Shown here: in pieces, positions 31,344 to 39,932 of the stretch | How positions within the stretch are numbered: position 1 is the first letter of the stretch | Layout: each line of letters starts with the position of its first letter | From: Bacillus_BD sp963765265 | GTDB taxonomy: Bacteria > Bacillota > Bacilli > Bacillales > Cytobacillaceae | Direction of reading: 5' to 3' | Assembly (NCBI GenBank): GCA_963765265.1 | Contig: CAVXVN010000005.1 | Span: 62,001-126,000 of the forward strand | Length of the DNA: 64,000 nt | Notes under the pieces: generated by a model | What the model was told of the DNA's origin: nothing | The model's database searches: none | Seen by the model: only the letters and a program-made list of their open reading frames with translations | Position numbers and translations under genes: made by a program

Positions 31344-32435
31344 TCATTGCATGCTAAGAATGAGAGATAAATAACTTGAAATGACAAATAGGAGACTCAA
31401 GAAAAATGATAGGACAGGCGAGACCTTCTTTTTAAATGTCAGTATGATTAAGACTAATAGTAAAACGGCTAGTATCATTAGGAATAGACTATTGGAGTTT
31501 ACAACCAATTGAATAGCCATTTCGGGTTGAAACTGCCCTTGATAAAACATCATAAATAATTTAGAAACTCCTGCACTTGTAACGGGTGTTTCATGTGGCG
31601 GCGATTGTTGCCCCAATGCTGCTGTGGCTGAAAAAATAAGCAGAGTGATGATACTTTCCGTTCTTGCCCAAGGTTTTGGATTAAAGTGTATATCCCTTAT
31701 TAATTTCTTTTTAATAAGGAGACTATTAATCATGGCAAATACCAATAAAGGAATGATCAATAGATGTTTAATCAATAAAGCTTGTCCATAGGGAAGCATC
31801 CACGAGTTCGGGTAATCTTCAAGATCAACCACAAAGGTCATAAGAATTAGTCCTGTTATCATTGTCATGACAAAGCAAGCAATCGCAACGGGTGTAAACC
31901 ATTTTAAGAAGTTTAGCCAATTTGAATGATTTGTTGAAAACCAACTAACCACGATTAACATCCCGATCCAAACACTGACTGCAGTAAAATGAATGGTATG
32001 GCTAAAAAAGCCCCATACCTGATCATAGGAACTGGCATGACTAGACCAACCTAATGCAAGAATCAAAATGAATGTGAAGGCAATTCCAATGTAAGCATAT
32101 AAAGCCCTTTTTCGATAATCAAACCAAACGACAAAAATAAATAATAGATTCGATAGAATGTAAGTGAAAATCCATGCTTTCCCTACTTCAAATGTAAAAA
32201 GAACGGATTTTACTGTTTGAACTAATCCAATATCAGGAGATAGGTATAAAATCAATTGTAAAACGGGAAAAAATGAGAAGATGGCTATTCCACCAGTAGC
32301 CATCATTAAAGCACCCTTTGGTACGTAAATATCTGGTCGGTGAGTATTAGGGACAAGATATAAGATAAAACTTCCTAAAGATAAGGCAAAGCAAAGATAC
32401 AACAAAGCCTGACTAATGATTCCTATGATAAGCAA
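31344..32435 (-). CDS. CopD family copper resistance/uptake membrane protein
   Basis: A 363-residue membrane protein with about nine hydrophobic helices. The CopD-domain features are present, including conserved His residues in SHASSYDQVWGFFSHTIHF and LLIKHLL, and a GQQSPPHETPVTS loop before the last helices. CopD with CopC is thought to move copper across the membrane; in Bacillus the fused YcnJ protein is a copper importer. The gene begins 3 bp after copC, so they are one transcription unit. Direction of transport is not decided by the sequence. Confidence 0.85.
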   Translation of the reverse strand: MLIIGIISQALLYLCFALSLGSFILYLVPNTHRPDIYVPKGALMMATGGIAIFSFFPVLQLILYLSPDIGLVQTVKSVLFTFEVGKAWIFTYILSNLLFIFVVWFDYRKRALYAYIGIAFTFILILALGWSSHASSYDQVWGFFSHTIHFTAVSVWIGMLIVVSWFSTNHSNWLNFLKWFTPVAIACFVMTMITGLILMTFVVDLEDYPNSWMLPYGQALLIKHLLIIPLLVFAMINSLLIKKKLIRDIHFNPKPWARTESIITLLIFSATAALGQQSPPHETPVTSAGVSKLFMMFYQGQFQPEMAIQLVVNSNSLFLMILAVLLLVLIILTFKKKVSPVLSFFLSLLFVISSYLSLILSMQ

Positions 32436-32438
32436 CTT

Positions 32439-33008
32439 CTATTTCTTCCTTTTCAAAATCAATAAGAAACTTCCAACAACGATAACCATTAAAATACCAA
32501 TAATGGTTGGAATTACATAAGATGGCATTTTGCTTTGTTGAATTTGCTCATCTTTTGCTTCATTTACTGTGTCTACTTCTTTTTCTTCCACCTTTGGTTG
32601 GGGTTGTGTTTCTTCTTGTGTTTCAACTTGTTCTTCGGCAGGTGCTTCTGTAACAGGCACATCTACAGAAAAAGAAAATTCTCCTTCAATTGGATGACCA
32701 TCAGCTCCGATAATTTTCCAATTTACTAGGTATTCCCCATTCTCTAAAGGGTTTGAAAAATTTCCCACTATTTGATTTTCTGATAGAGAGATATTTTCTA
32801 CAGGTATAGACTCTCCAGTTGAATTTTGAAGTTCAAATGTACTGCCCTGTTCCACCTTCCCTTCAAAAGTTAATGTGATCTGTTTCAATTCCTCATTTAC
32901 TATGTCCCCATTTTGGGGTGTAGAGCTTTCTAACCCAGTGTGTGCCAAAGCACTGTTTGCAAATGCAAGGAAGAGGATAAATGTAAATAGAAATAATTTT
33001 TTCACCAT
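32439..33008 (-). CDS. CopC domain copper-binding protein, membrane anchored
   Basis: A 189-residue protein. The signal peptide (about 1-22) is cleaved after ALA to leave an N-terminal His, the first residue of the CopC Cu(II) site (HTGLESSTPQNGDIV). The CopC beta barrel continues to about 115, with DGHPIEGEFSF providing the second His. A Glu/Gln/Pro-rich linker (about 120-155) leads to a C-terminal membrane helix and LKRKK anchor. It would present the CopC domain on the outer face next to CopD. ATG has GGAGGT upstream. No copper-responsive repressor gene lies beside it. Confidence 0.88.
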   Translation of the reverse strand: MVKKLFLFTFILFLAFANSALAHTGLESSTPQNGDIVNEELKQITLTFEGKVEQGSTFELQNSTGESIPVENISLSENQIVGNFSNPLENGEYLVNWKIIGADGHPIEGEFSFSVDVPVTEAPAEEQVETQEETQPQPKVEEKEVDTVNEAKDEQIQQSKMPSYVIPTIIGILMVIVVGSFLLILKRKK

Positions 33009-33138
33009 AAATAACCTCCAAATAGTATTAATGGGTTAATTGTACCAGAGGATATACTGAATGATCAAAATAACATTTGGATAAAGATTGAACAAATTAG
33101 GAAATTTTACATAAGGTAAATTTTTTTACAATACTATT

Positions 33139-33217
33139 CGGTCAACTAACGTGTCAAAGGACACGCTTTGACCGAAGCCGAGAACACTCATGATTGAAAT
33201 CACGAGTGTTCTCGGCT
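33139..33217. promoter_or_regulatory. Two adjacent hairpins upstream of copC
   Basis: CGGTCAA (33139) pairs with TTGACCG (33168) around an inner GTGTC-AAAG-GACAC hairpin. Directly after, AGCCGAGAACACTC (33176) pairs with GAGTGTTCTCGGCT (ending 33217). The second has no T run on either strand. They sit about 130 bp upstream of copC on its promoter side and may be operators or the end of a transcript entering from the right. Confidence 0.5.
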
Positions 33218-33408
33218 AATTAATAAAATAGATAAAAGTGACCTATTTTCGCTCCCTCTCACTTTAAGATCAGATCGGATTAAATAGGACAGAACCCTGT
33301 AACAGGATCACAGGCAAGCGCTTGTGGTTTGATTGAAAGGCTGTTTTCGAACATATTGTTGTTTATCGATCAGCATTATGATTAAAGTTTTCCGTAATGA
33401 GCCTCTGG
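33218..33408. other. Intergenic, no gene seen
   Basis: About 190 bases with no supported reading frame. The last part, TCCGTAATGAGCCTCTGG, leads directly into the tandem array. Confidence 0.4.
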
Positions 33409-33784
33409 TTCGGACTCGTTACGCATCAATTACACTAATCCTGTCGGAATCAGCTTATCATTCGGACTCGTTACACATTAATTACACCAATCCTGTCGGA
33501 ATCAGCTTATCATTCGGACTCGTTACACATTAATTACACCAATCCTGTACGAATCAGCTTACCATTCGGACTCGTTACGCATCAATTACACCAATCCTGT
33601 CGGAATCAGCCCACCATTCGGACTCGTTACACATTAATTACACCAATCCTGTCGGAATCAGCTTATCATTCGGACTCGTTACACATTAATTACACCAATC
33701 CTGTCGGAATCAGCTCACCATTCGGACTCGTTACGCATCAATTACACCAATCGAGTCCAAATTAGCCTCTTATTCGGACTCGAT
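33409..33784. repeat. 52-bp tandem repeat array, seven full units plus a partial
   Basis: Units begin TTCGGACTCGTTAC at 33409, 33461, 33513, 33565, 33617, 33669 and 33721, exactly 52 bp apart, with a partial at 33773. Each contains ATTACACCAATCCTGTCGGA near its middle. Units alternate between two variants (ACGCATCAATTAC and ACACATTAATTAC) and differ at a few positions (GCTTATCA, GCTTACCA, GCCCACCA). There are no spacers, so it is not CRISPR. 52 is not a multiple of 3, so it does not encode a periodic protein. It is close to five turns of B-DNA, which would place equal sites on one helix face. Confidence 0.92.
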
Positions 33785-33840
33785 TTTCCCTAAACTCATC
33801 ATACCTGTCCAAAATGGTACCTAGTGGGTACAAATACGCT

Positions 33841-33993
33841 TTAAGAACAACAAAGTTTACGAAAAGATCCTATTAAAATAAACTGGCCATTGCCGACAGG
33901 TGTGATCGTGATTCGATTCTTTGTTTCCAATTGTTGAAGTTTTGCTTCTAGTTGGCTGTCATTAGGATCAAACCCGTTTACATTTACAAAAAC
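33841..33993 (-). pseudogene. Possible gene fragment, 50 codons
   Basis: On the - strand a frame of 50 codons without a start looks protein-like (GFDPNDSQLEAKLQQLETKN, then ITITPVGNGQFILIG) and ends at a stop. It may be the 3' remnant of a lost gene between the tandem array and arsR. I do not recognise the family. Confidence 0.35.
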
Positions 33994-34020
33994 TTAATAA
34001 AGGAATACTTGAACTTGATA

Positions 34021-34067
34021 TATAAGTGATTTATTATATAAGTAAATTATTATAAGTTGATTCACTT
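34021..34067 (+). promoter_or_regulatory. arsR promoter/operator region
   Basis: Three direct TATAAGT repeats (34021, 34037, 34051) and an inverted pair AAGTGA (34024) with TCACTT (34062) lie just upstream of the arsR ribosome site. This is a likely autoregulatory ArsR-binding region; exact -35 and -10 boxes are not clear. Confidence 0.5.
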
Positions 34068-34087
34068 TAAGTGTAGGAGGTGTTTTT

Positions 34088-34432
34088 ATGCAAGGTTCAA
34101 TGGTTGAAATCGAAAAGGTTGCGAGCGTTTTAAAGCTTTTAGGTGATAAAACAAGGCTAACGATGGTTAAAATGTTAGATACGAACGATTATTGTGTGTG
34201 TGAGTTTGTGGGCATCTTTAAAGTGAGTCAGCCTGCTATTAGTCAGCACGTTCGTAAGTTGAAAGATTTGGGGATCGTTACAGAAGCTAGAAGAGGGCAA
34301 TGGATTATTTACTCATTAAATAAAGAGAGTGACTATTATCCTTTAATCAACGACTTGCTTGAACATCTTCCTAATCAAGATTTTAAACTAAAAGAATTAG
34401 AGGAGCAGGGATTACGTATCTCGTGTGAGTAA
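34088..34432 (+). CDS. arsR: ArsR family arsenic-responsive repressor
   Basis: A 114-residue winged-helix repressor that releases DNA on binding As(III) or Sb(III). The metal site CVCEF (about 37-41) lies in the alpha-3 region, the classical ArsR position. The recognition helix is VSQPAISQHVRKLKDLG. ATG 34088 has AGGAGG seven bases upstream. It is first in an operon with an aquaporin and arsenate reductase. A GGAGGTT...AACCTCC pairing around TGACT-TT-AGTCA lies just after its stop (34434-34475), possibly a partial attenuator. Confidence 0.92.
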   Translation: MQGSMVEIEKVASVLKLLGDKTRLTMVKMLDTNDYCVCEFVGIFKVSQPAISQHVRKLKDLGIVTEARRGQWIIYSLNKESDYYPLINDLLEHLPNQDFKLKELEEQGLRISCE

Positions 34433-34561
34433 TGGAGGTTCGTGCATTGACTTTAGTCATTCATTCAAAACCTCCTACAACAACTTTTAAGTCAAGATGT
34501 TGTAGAAATACAAACTTTCTGTTAATAAGTGACAGGAACTTTTACCAAGGGGATAGACAAC

Positions 34562-35224
34562 ATGAAAGAAAAGATCATAAGTGAATTTTTAGGTACCTAT
34601 TTTCTTGTTTTTGCAGGGACAGGTGCAGTTGTAATTGACCAAATGACGAAAAGTTTAACACATGTGGGAGTAGCTATTACATTTGGGCTGGTTGTAATGG
34701 CATTAATTTACACGTTCGGTCACATCTCAGGCGCACATTTTAACCCAGCTGTTACCATTGGATTTTTAATTGATAAAGATATTACGAAAAGGGAAGCAAT
34801 GTATTATATTGTTACACAAATAATTGCAGGTATTGCAGCTAGTGCCACCGTATTATCTTTATTTGGCAATGTGGCGTCATTAGGGGCTACTTTACCAAGT
34901 GGTGCATGGTACCAATCATTTGTTTTGGAATTTATCCTTACATTTTTCTTGATGTTTGTTATTCTGGGATCTGCTATTCATGGCAAATCAGCAAAATCCT
35001 TTGCAGGAATCGCAATTGGTGCAACCGTGGGATTAGAAGCGATGTTTGGTGGTCCAATTAGTGGTGCTTCGATGAATCCAGCGAGATCAATTGGTCCTGC
35101 CATCGTATCAGGAAATCTTCAACATCTGTGGGTGTATATTGTCGCTACAATTTTAGGAGCAATTTGTGCGGCAATGATTTATAAAATACTAGATGATAAA
35201 AAAAGGAGTGTTCAGCGTGTCTAA
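34562..35224 (+). CDS. MIP family channel (aquaglyceroporin), ars-associated
   Basis: A 220-residue channel of the major intrinsic protein family with six helices and both NPA boxes (HFNPAVT and SMNPARS). Aromatic/arginine filter residues are as in small bacterial aquaporins. ATG 34562 (MKEKIISEFLG) has AAGGGG upstream and is preferred to an in-frame start at 34529. It overlaps arsC and lies between arsR and arsC where an arsenite pump (ArsB or Acr3) is normal. In Sinorhizobium meliloti a similar AqpS takes the pump's place and lets arsenite leave down its gradient after ArsC reduction; the same role here is a strong inference. Confidence 0.9.
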   Translation: MKEKIISEFLGTYFLVFAGTGAVVIDQMTKSLTHVGVAITFGLVVMALIYTFGHISGAHFNPAVTIGFLIDKDITKREAMYYIVTQIIAGIAASATVLSLFGNVASLGATLPSGAWYQSFVLEFILTFFLMFVILGSAIHGKSAKSFAGIAIGATVGLEAMFGGPISGASMNPARSIGPAIVSGNLQHLWVYIVATILGAICAAMIYKILDDKKRSVQRV

Positions 35225-35636
35225 AAAATCAATTTACTTCTTATGTACAGGGAATTCTTGCCGAAGCCAAATGGCTGAAGGTTGGGCGAAAAACTATTTA
35301 AGTGATGAATGGGAAGTACGTAGTGCAGGGATTGAAGCCCATGGAGTGAATCCGAATGCGATTAAAGCCATGAGTGAAGCGGGAATTGATATATCCAACC
35401 ATACCTCGGATATCATTGATCCTGAAATCTTAAACAATGCAGATTTAGTTATCACATTATGTGGAGATGCTGCGGATAAATGTCCAATGACTCCACCACA
35501 TGTGAAACGTGAACACTGGGGCTTTGATGATCCAGCAAAAGCGCAAGGAACAGATGAAGAGAAATGGACATTCTTCCAACGTGTTCGTGATGAAATTGGC
35601 GACAGAATCAAGACCTTTGCTGAAACAGGGAAATAA
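35218..35636 (+). CDS. arsC: Thioredoxin-coupled arsenate reductase
   Basis: A 138-residue reductase of the low-molecular-weight phosphatase fold that converts As(V) to As(III). The P-loop with the nucleophile is FLCTGNSCRSQMAEGW. The redox relay cysteines are in LCGDAADKCP, the B. subtilis/S. aureus ArsC pattern, and DDPAKAQGTDEEKW follows. GTG 35218 (VSKKSIYF) lies after AAGGAG and overlaps the aquaporin stop. It completes the arsR-aqp-arsC operon. Confidence 0.95.
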
Positions 35637-35761
35637 GGACAGAAGGTATTCGTCTTTCTTCTGTTGCTGGATCCTGCGGACCACAATTTGCGATTTCTTT
35701 AGTTGCGCCCATTGAAACCGATACTGGTTTAATTATAATTGGTACTAGTAGCTGTTGTTAA
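35636..35761 (+). pseudogene. Remnant of a HesB-like ars-associated protein
   Basis: Immediately after the arsC stop, a frame without a start reads GIRLSSVAGSCGPQFAISL, a motif of HesB/IscA-like proteins found in ars operons, then jumps to IIIGTSSCC and a TAA at 35759. The middle of the family is missing. It looks like an internally deleted and start-less remnant. Confidence 0.5.
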
Positions 35762-35803
35762 GGATAACGAAGCATAGAAACAGGATCAAAGAGACAAAAA
35801 GGG

Positions 35804-35836
35804 CCCCTTCATTTTATTAAAATGAAGGGGTTTTTT
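35804..35836 (+). terminator. Terminator of the ars operon
   Basis: A 12-bp perfect stem CCCCTTCATTTT/AAAATGAAGGGG with an ATTA-type loop and six T. Confidence 0.92.
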
Positions 35837-36501
35837 CTTAAGATTATAGCCATTTTTTGAAATCTCATTCCCTACTAAAATTGGGCTCTAATTAACTCCT
35901 GCTTTTCTTCAATAAAATTAAAAAAATAGCGTGATTTACAATAGGAAAAAGGAACTATTTTTAAAAAGTTTTATAGGCATAAAATTTACATAGCCTCTTA
36001 CAGTATCCATTTGCTTAAAATCCTATCATACCAGTGTTTTATTCGGTGTTGAAAAATAAATAAATTTTGCATAAAATCTTTAAAATTTGAATCTAGTAAT
36101 CGTTGATCGATTTGAAATGACGATCAAAATACGTTAGGCTAAAATAGTAATCATTCTTGTTTTGTCCTTGAAAGCACCGGAAATATCGATGCTATTTTCC
36201 CCTTTATCTTTTCTAGCATCCTCTTAATTTAATAATCTAACATGGGTCAGCGTGATCTGATCAATCATCCTTAAGTAAAATTTTTTCAATTAATTTTTTT
36301 TATTTTTTGGTCTTACTGTGAAGAATAAGGACAAGCCAATTATTCATTGAATAACGGTGCTCTTCTTCACAACTATTTTCAGCAATCTCCAAGCTTTCAC
36401 TTATTCAATAGAAAGCTTGTATTTAGGTCATGCCCCTTCAGAGAAAAGGATTGCATTTCCTATCCATTTTTTCTGAAGAGAATTATGAACGAGGTGTTTT
36501 A
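35837..36501. other. Promoter region of the opuA operon
   Basis: About 660 AT-rich bases with no supported gene. It must hold the opuA promoters, but no single match is convincing enough to place. Confidence 0.45.
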
Positions 36502-37707
36502 ATGGAACCATTTGTAGAAGTTAGAAATGTAACAAAGATTTTTGGTAAATCTCCAAAAGCAGCACTTGAGTTATTAGACAAGTCTCGATCAAAGAAAGAA
36601 ATTTTAAAAGAAACGGGACAAACGGTCGGGGTCAATAAGGTCAACTTTAGCATTTACCCAGGAGAAATCTTCGTTATTATGGGATTGTCTGGGAGTGGAA
36701 AGTCCACCTTAATTCGAATGTTCAACCGCTTGATCTCTCCAACTGTCGGAGAAATTTTGATTGATCATGAGGATATTGTGAAAATGAGTGCAAATCGTTT
36801 ACGAGAAGTGAGACAAAAGAAAATTAGTATGGTCTTTCAAAGCTTTGCCCTCTTCCCTCATAAAACGATTCTAGAAAATACCGAATTCGGGCTTGAAATT
36901 CAAAAAATGCCTGCTGACGAACGTCGTGAAAAAGCCATGAATGCCTTGAAAGTGGTAGGGCTGGAAGGATATGAACATCAATTGCCTTCTCAGTTGAGTG
37001 GGGGTATGCAGCAAAGGGTTGGACTTGCTCGTGCGCTTGCGAGTGAAACAGACATCCTTTTGATGGATGAAGCATTCAGTGCACTGGATCCCCTGATTCG
37101 CAAGGATATGCAAGATGAATTACTTGAAATTCAAGAACAGTACAAGAAAACGATTATTTTTATTACCCATGACTTAGATGAAGCACTACGTATTGGGGAT
37201 CGTATTGCCTTAATGAAGGATGGAAGTATCATCCAATTAGGGACACCAGAGCAAATTATGATGCAGCCTGCCAATGCATTTGTTGAGAAGTTCGTTGAAG
37301 ATGTCGATTTATCGAAAGTATTAACGGCCTCACATGTTATGAAACGGCCAGAAAAAATTGGTGCTGACCGCGGTCCAAGGGTAGCGCTGGAAATTATGAG
37401 AAAACAAGGATTTTCTAGCATCTTTGTCGTGGATCGTAAGCAAACATTATTAGGAGTATTGACGGCTGACCAAGCACGACAGGCGATTGACCAGAACCAG
37501 TCTATTTCTGACGTGATGACAACAGACATGCCAACCGTTACAGGGGATACATTATTAGGTGATCTTATGGATGTTATGGCAACATCAAGTCTACCTATAT
37601 CGGTTATAGATGAACAACGCAGAATAAAAGGAATTGTTATTCGTGGAGCGGTCATTGGTGCTTTAGCGGGTAATCGAGATTCCTTGAACGAAATGGAGAG
37701 TGATTGA
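36502..37707 (+). CDS. opuAA: Glycine betaine ABC transporter ATPase OpuAA
   Basis: A 401-residue ATPase of the osmoprotectant importer OpuA. Walker A is GLSGSGKST (about 60-68), the signature LSGGMQQR, Walker B ILLMDEAFSALDP, and the H-loop FITHDLDEA. A C-terminal tandem CBS module (about 280-390) with VMKRPEKIGADRGPR and VVDRKQTLLGVL senses ionic strength in OpuA systems. ATG 36502 has GAGGTG upstream; a longer upstream reading has no support. It is followed after 4 bp by the fused permease/binding protein gene. Confidence 0.93.
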   Translation: MEPFVEVRNVTKIFGKSPKAALELLDKSRSKKEILKETGQTVGVNKVNFSIYPGEIFVIMGLSGSGKSTLIRMFNRLISPTVGEILIDHEDIVKMSANRLREVRQKKISMVFQSFALFPHKTILENTEFGLEIQKMPADERREKAMNALKVVGLEGYEHQLPSQLSGGMQQRVGLARALASETDILLMDEAFSALDPLIRKDMQDELLEIQEQYKKTIIFITHDLDEALRIGDRIALMKDGSIIQLGTPEQIMMQPANAFVEKFVEDVDLSKVLTASHVMKRPEKIGADRGPRVALEIMRKQGFSSIFVVDRKQTLLGVLTADQARQAIDQNQSISDVMTTDMPTVTGDTLLGDLMDVMATSSLPISVIDEQRRIKGIVIRGAVIGALAGNRDSLNEMESD

Positions 37708-37711
37708 TCAT

Positions 37712-39449
37712 ATGAGTATGTCGAAAATCCCCTTAGGAGAATGGGTAGATTCATTAGTTGAATGGGTCACGGTCTATCTTGCTGGATTATTTTCATTCAT
37801 TACAACTGTGATTGATGGGATTTTTAAATATCCTAGTGGATGTATTAAGTGTTGGACCGCCTATCGTATTAATTATTATTTTAGCTCTTTTAGTTACTTA
37901 TACAAGCAGGTGGCCGCTCGGAATATTTACATTCCTTAGTTTACTGTTAATAGATAATCTTGGTTATTGGGAATCAAGTATTCAAACCCTAGCCATTGTT
38001 CTATTATCCGGATTTCTTACCATACTAATTGGGATTCCGGTTGGAATATGGTGTGCGCAAAATAAAACGGTGCAAAAGATCGTTATGCCGATTTTAGACT
38101 TTATGCAAACGATGCCTGCGTTTGTTTACTTAATACCATCCATACTATTTTTTGGTATTGGAGTCGTACCAGGGATTGTGGCTTCCTTTATATTCGCAAT
38201 CGCTCCGACTATTCGAATGACCAATCTCGGAATTCGGGAAGTACCGAATGAATTAATTGAAGCATCGAATGCTTTTGGTTCAACCAGCAGCCAAAAATTG
38301 TTTAAAGTCCAAATTCCTTTGGCAACTCCAACCATTTTGGCAGGGGTGAACCAAAGTATTATGCTTGCACTATCAATGGTCGTTACGGCTTCCTTAGTAG
38401 GAGCACCTGGACTTGGAGCAGATGTTTATCGGGCTGTCAGTCAAATTAACGTTGGACAAGGATTTGAAGCTGGAATGTCCATTGTCTTCATCGCCATTAT
38501 TCTTGACCGTATCACGCAAAACTTAATTAAACCAGCTTATGAGAAAATAGTCAGTCGAAAAATAGTCCTTTCATGTGTAGCTGTCCTTTTCATAATTACA
38601 GCAATCATATTGTCCATACCTAAAGACGATGTGGAGAATCAGAATGATCTTGCAATCGGTACACAAACGGAGTATAAAATTACGGGGATTGAACCAGGAG
38701 CAGGATTAATGAAATTGACTAAGACTGCTATAGAAGATTACGGGTTGGATGATTGGAAGCTTATTGAAGGCTCATCAGCAGCCATGGTGGCCGAATTAAA
38801 GAAAGCTATTAATAATAAAGAACCCATTATTGTCACTGGCTGGTCGCCGCATTGGATGTTCTCGTCATTCGACTTGAAATATCTTGATGATCCAAAAGGA
38901 TCCTTCGGTGGGGCTGAAGATATTAATACGCTCGTGCGAAAAGGTCTTGAACAGGATGCCCCTGGTGCCTATAAAATTCTTGATCAATTCGCCTGGGAAA
39001 TGAGTGATATGGAAGCAGTCATGGTCGATGTGGCAGATGGCATGAATGTAGCTGAAGCCGCCGGGAAATGGATCGATGCTAATCCAGACAAAGTAGCTAA
39101 GTGGACAGAGGGTGCAGAACAAGGAAATGGTGAAAAGATTAACCTTGTCTTTGTTGCCTGGGACACAGAAATAGCGAGTACAAATGTGATTGGTAAAGTT
39201 CTAGAACAAAATGGATACGATGTAACATTAAGTCAAGTTGAAGTGGGTCCTATGTTTGCCGGTATTGCCAACGGCAGTGCGGATGCCATGGTCGCTGCAT
39301 GGTTACCTGGTACCCATGCCGAATATTATAATACCTACAAAAACGATCTTGTTGACCTTGGTCCAAACCTTGAAGGAACGAAGAATGGTTTAGTTGTTCC
39401 TGAGTATGTCGATATTGATTCGATTGAAGATTTAATGGAAAAACAATAA
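37712..39449 (+). pseudogene. OpuAB-OpuAC fusion (permease + betaine-binding domain), one frameshift
   Basis: The permease and substrate-binding protein of OpuA in one gene, as in Lactococcus OpuABC; B. subtilis encodes them separately. The N-terminal piece MSMSKIPLGEWVDSLVEW and the first helix lie in the 37712 frame. An extra base near 37818 shifts the rest into the frame that runs to 39449. Joined, the protein is 578 residues: a permease of about 290 residues with the inner-membrane signature near LIEASNAFGS, then a binding domain with GWSPHWMFSSFDLKYLDDP and VAAWLPGTHAEYYNTY. If the indel is real, initiation inside (TTG 37812) would yield a permease lacking its N-terminal amphipathic and first helix. 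It probably is a sequence error. Confidence 0.85.
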
Positions 39450-39506
39450 AAAGAAAAAAAGGTCGATATTCATTTTGTTAAGGAATCAAAAATATGTATT
39501 CATTTT

Positions 39507-39541
39507 GATAATATTCCTTCTATTTTGGAAGGGATATTATC
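39507..39541 (+). terminator. Terminator of opuA
   Basis: GATAATATTCCTTC pairs with GGAAGGGATATTATC around a TATTTT loop, with one unpaired base. No long T run follows, so it may act together with the stronger palindrome 30 bp on. Confidence 0.6.
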
Positions 39542-39572
39542 CTAGTGTGTCAGGCCAGACTTATTAACAATG

Positions 39573-39605
39573 ACAAAAAGCGTTGATGATATCAACGCTT
39601 TTTGT
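39573..39605. terminator. Bidirectional terminator between opuA and a minus-strand gene
   Basis: A perfect 15-bp stem ACAAAAAGCGTTGAT/ATCAACGCTTTTTGT with a GAT loop, symmetrical in A and T, between convergent genes. Confidence 0.92.
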
Positions 39606-39624
39606 ATCCTTTTCAAGGAGAGGT

Positions 39625-39843
39625 TTACTCTAGAGTTGTTGAAGATTGTGATTGCATAGACGATTGTGCTTGACTTATATAGGTTTGGGCTTGGGCTATT
39701 TCAGCGGATGCTTGTTTTAAAGCTTCTTCACATTGCAACTGATCTGAAGCGGATTGCTGAATAGCAGTTGTAATAAGACTTTTACCAATTGCTATGGCTG
39801 CCTCTGCTTTTTTTAATTTGTTCGCATCAACTTGTGGTGTCAT
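39625..39843 (-). CDS. Small Ala/Gln/Ser-rich helical protein
   Basis: A 72-residue protein with no signal or membrane segment, predicted to be almost wholly helical (KKAEAAIAIGKSLITTAI, ASAEIAQAQTYISQAQSS) with heptad-like Ala and Gln spacing, ending in Ser/Thr. An AAGGGGGAA ribosome site precedes it; the ATG at 39843 has better spacing than the one three codons upstream. It is bounded by its own terminator. I do not recognise the family and give no function. Confidence 0.6.
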   Translation of the reverse strand: MTPQVDANKLKKAEAAIAIGKSLITTAIQQSASDQLQCEEALKQASAEIAQAQTYISQAQSSMQSQSSTTLE

Positions 39844-39932
39844 GTTCATTTCCCCCTTTTTCAGCATTTTTTTCACACCCTATTATCTTGGTTCATTTTT
39901 GTTTTTTTATGTACACTTCAATATTTTTCCAA

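Noticed and set aside
33333..33533. 66-codon frame running into the 52-bp array
   Set aside because: The repeat period is not a multiple of 3 and the frame ends within the array, so it is a chance reading.
33409..33784. CRISPR array
   Set aside because: Units are contiguous with no unique spacers, and no cas genes are nearby.
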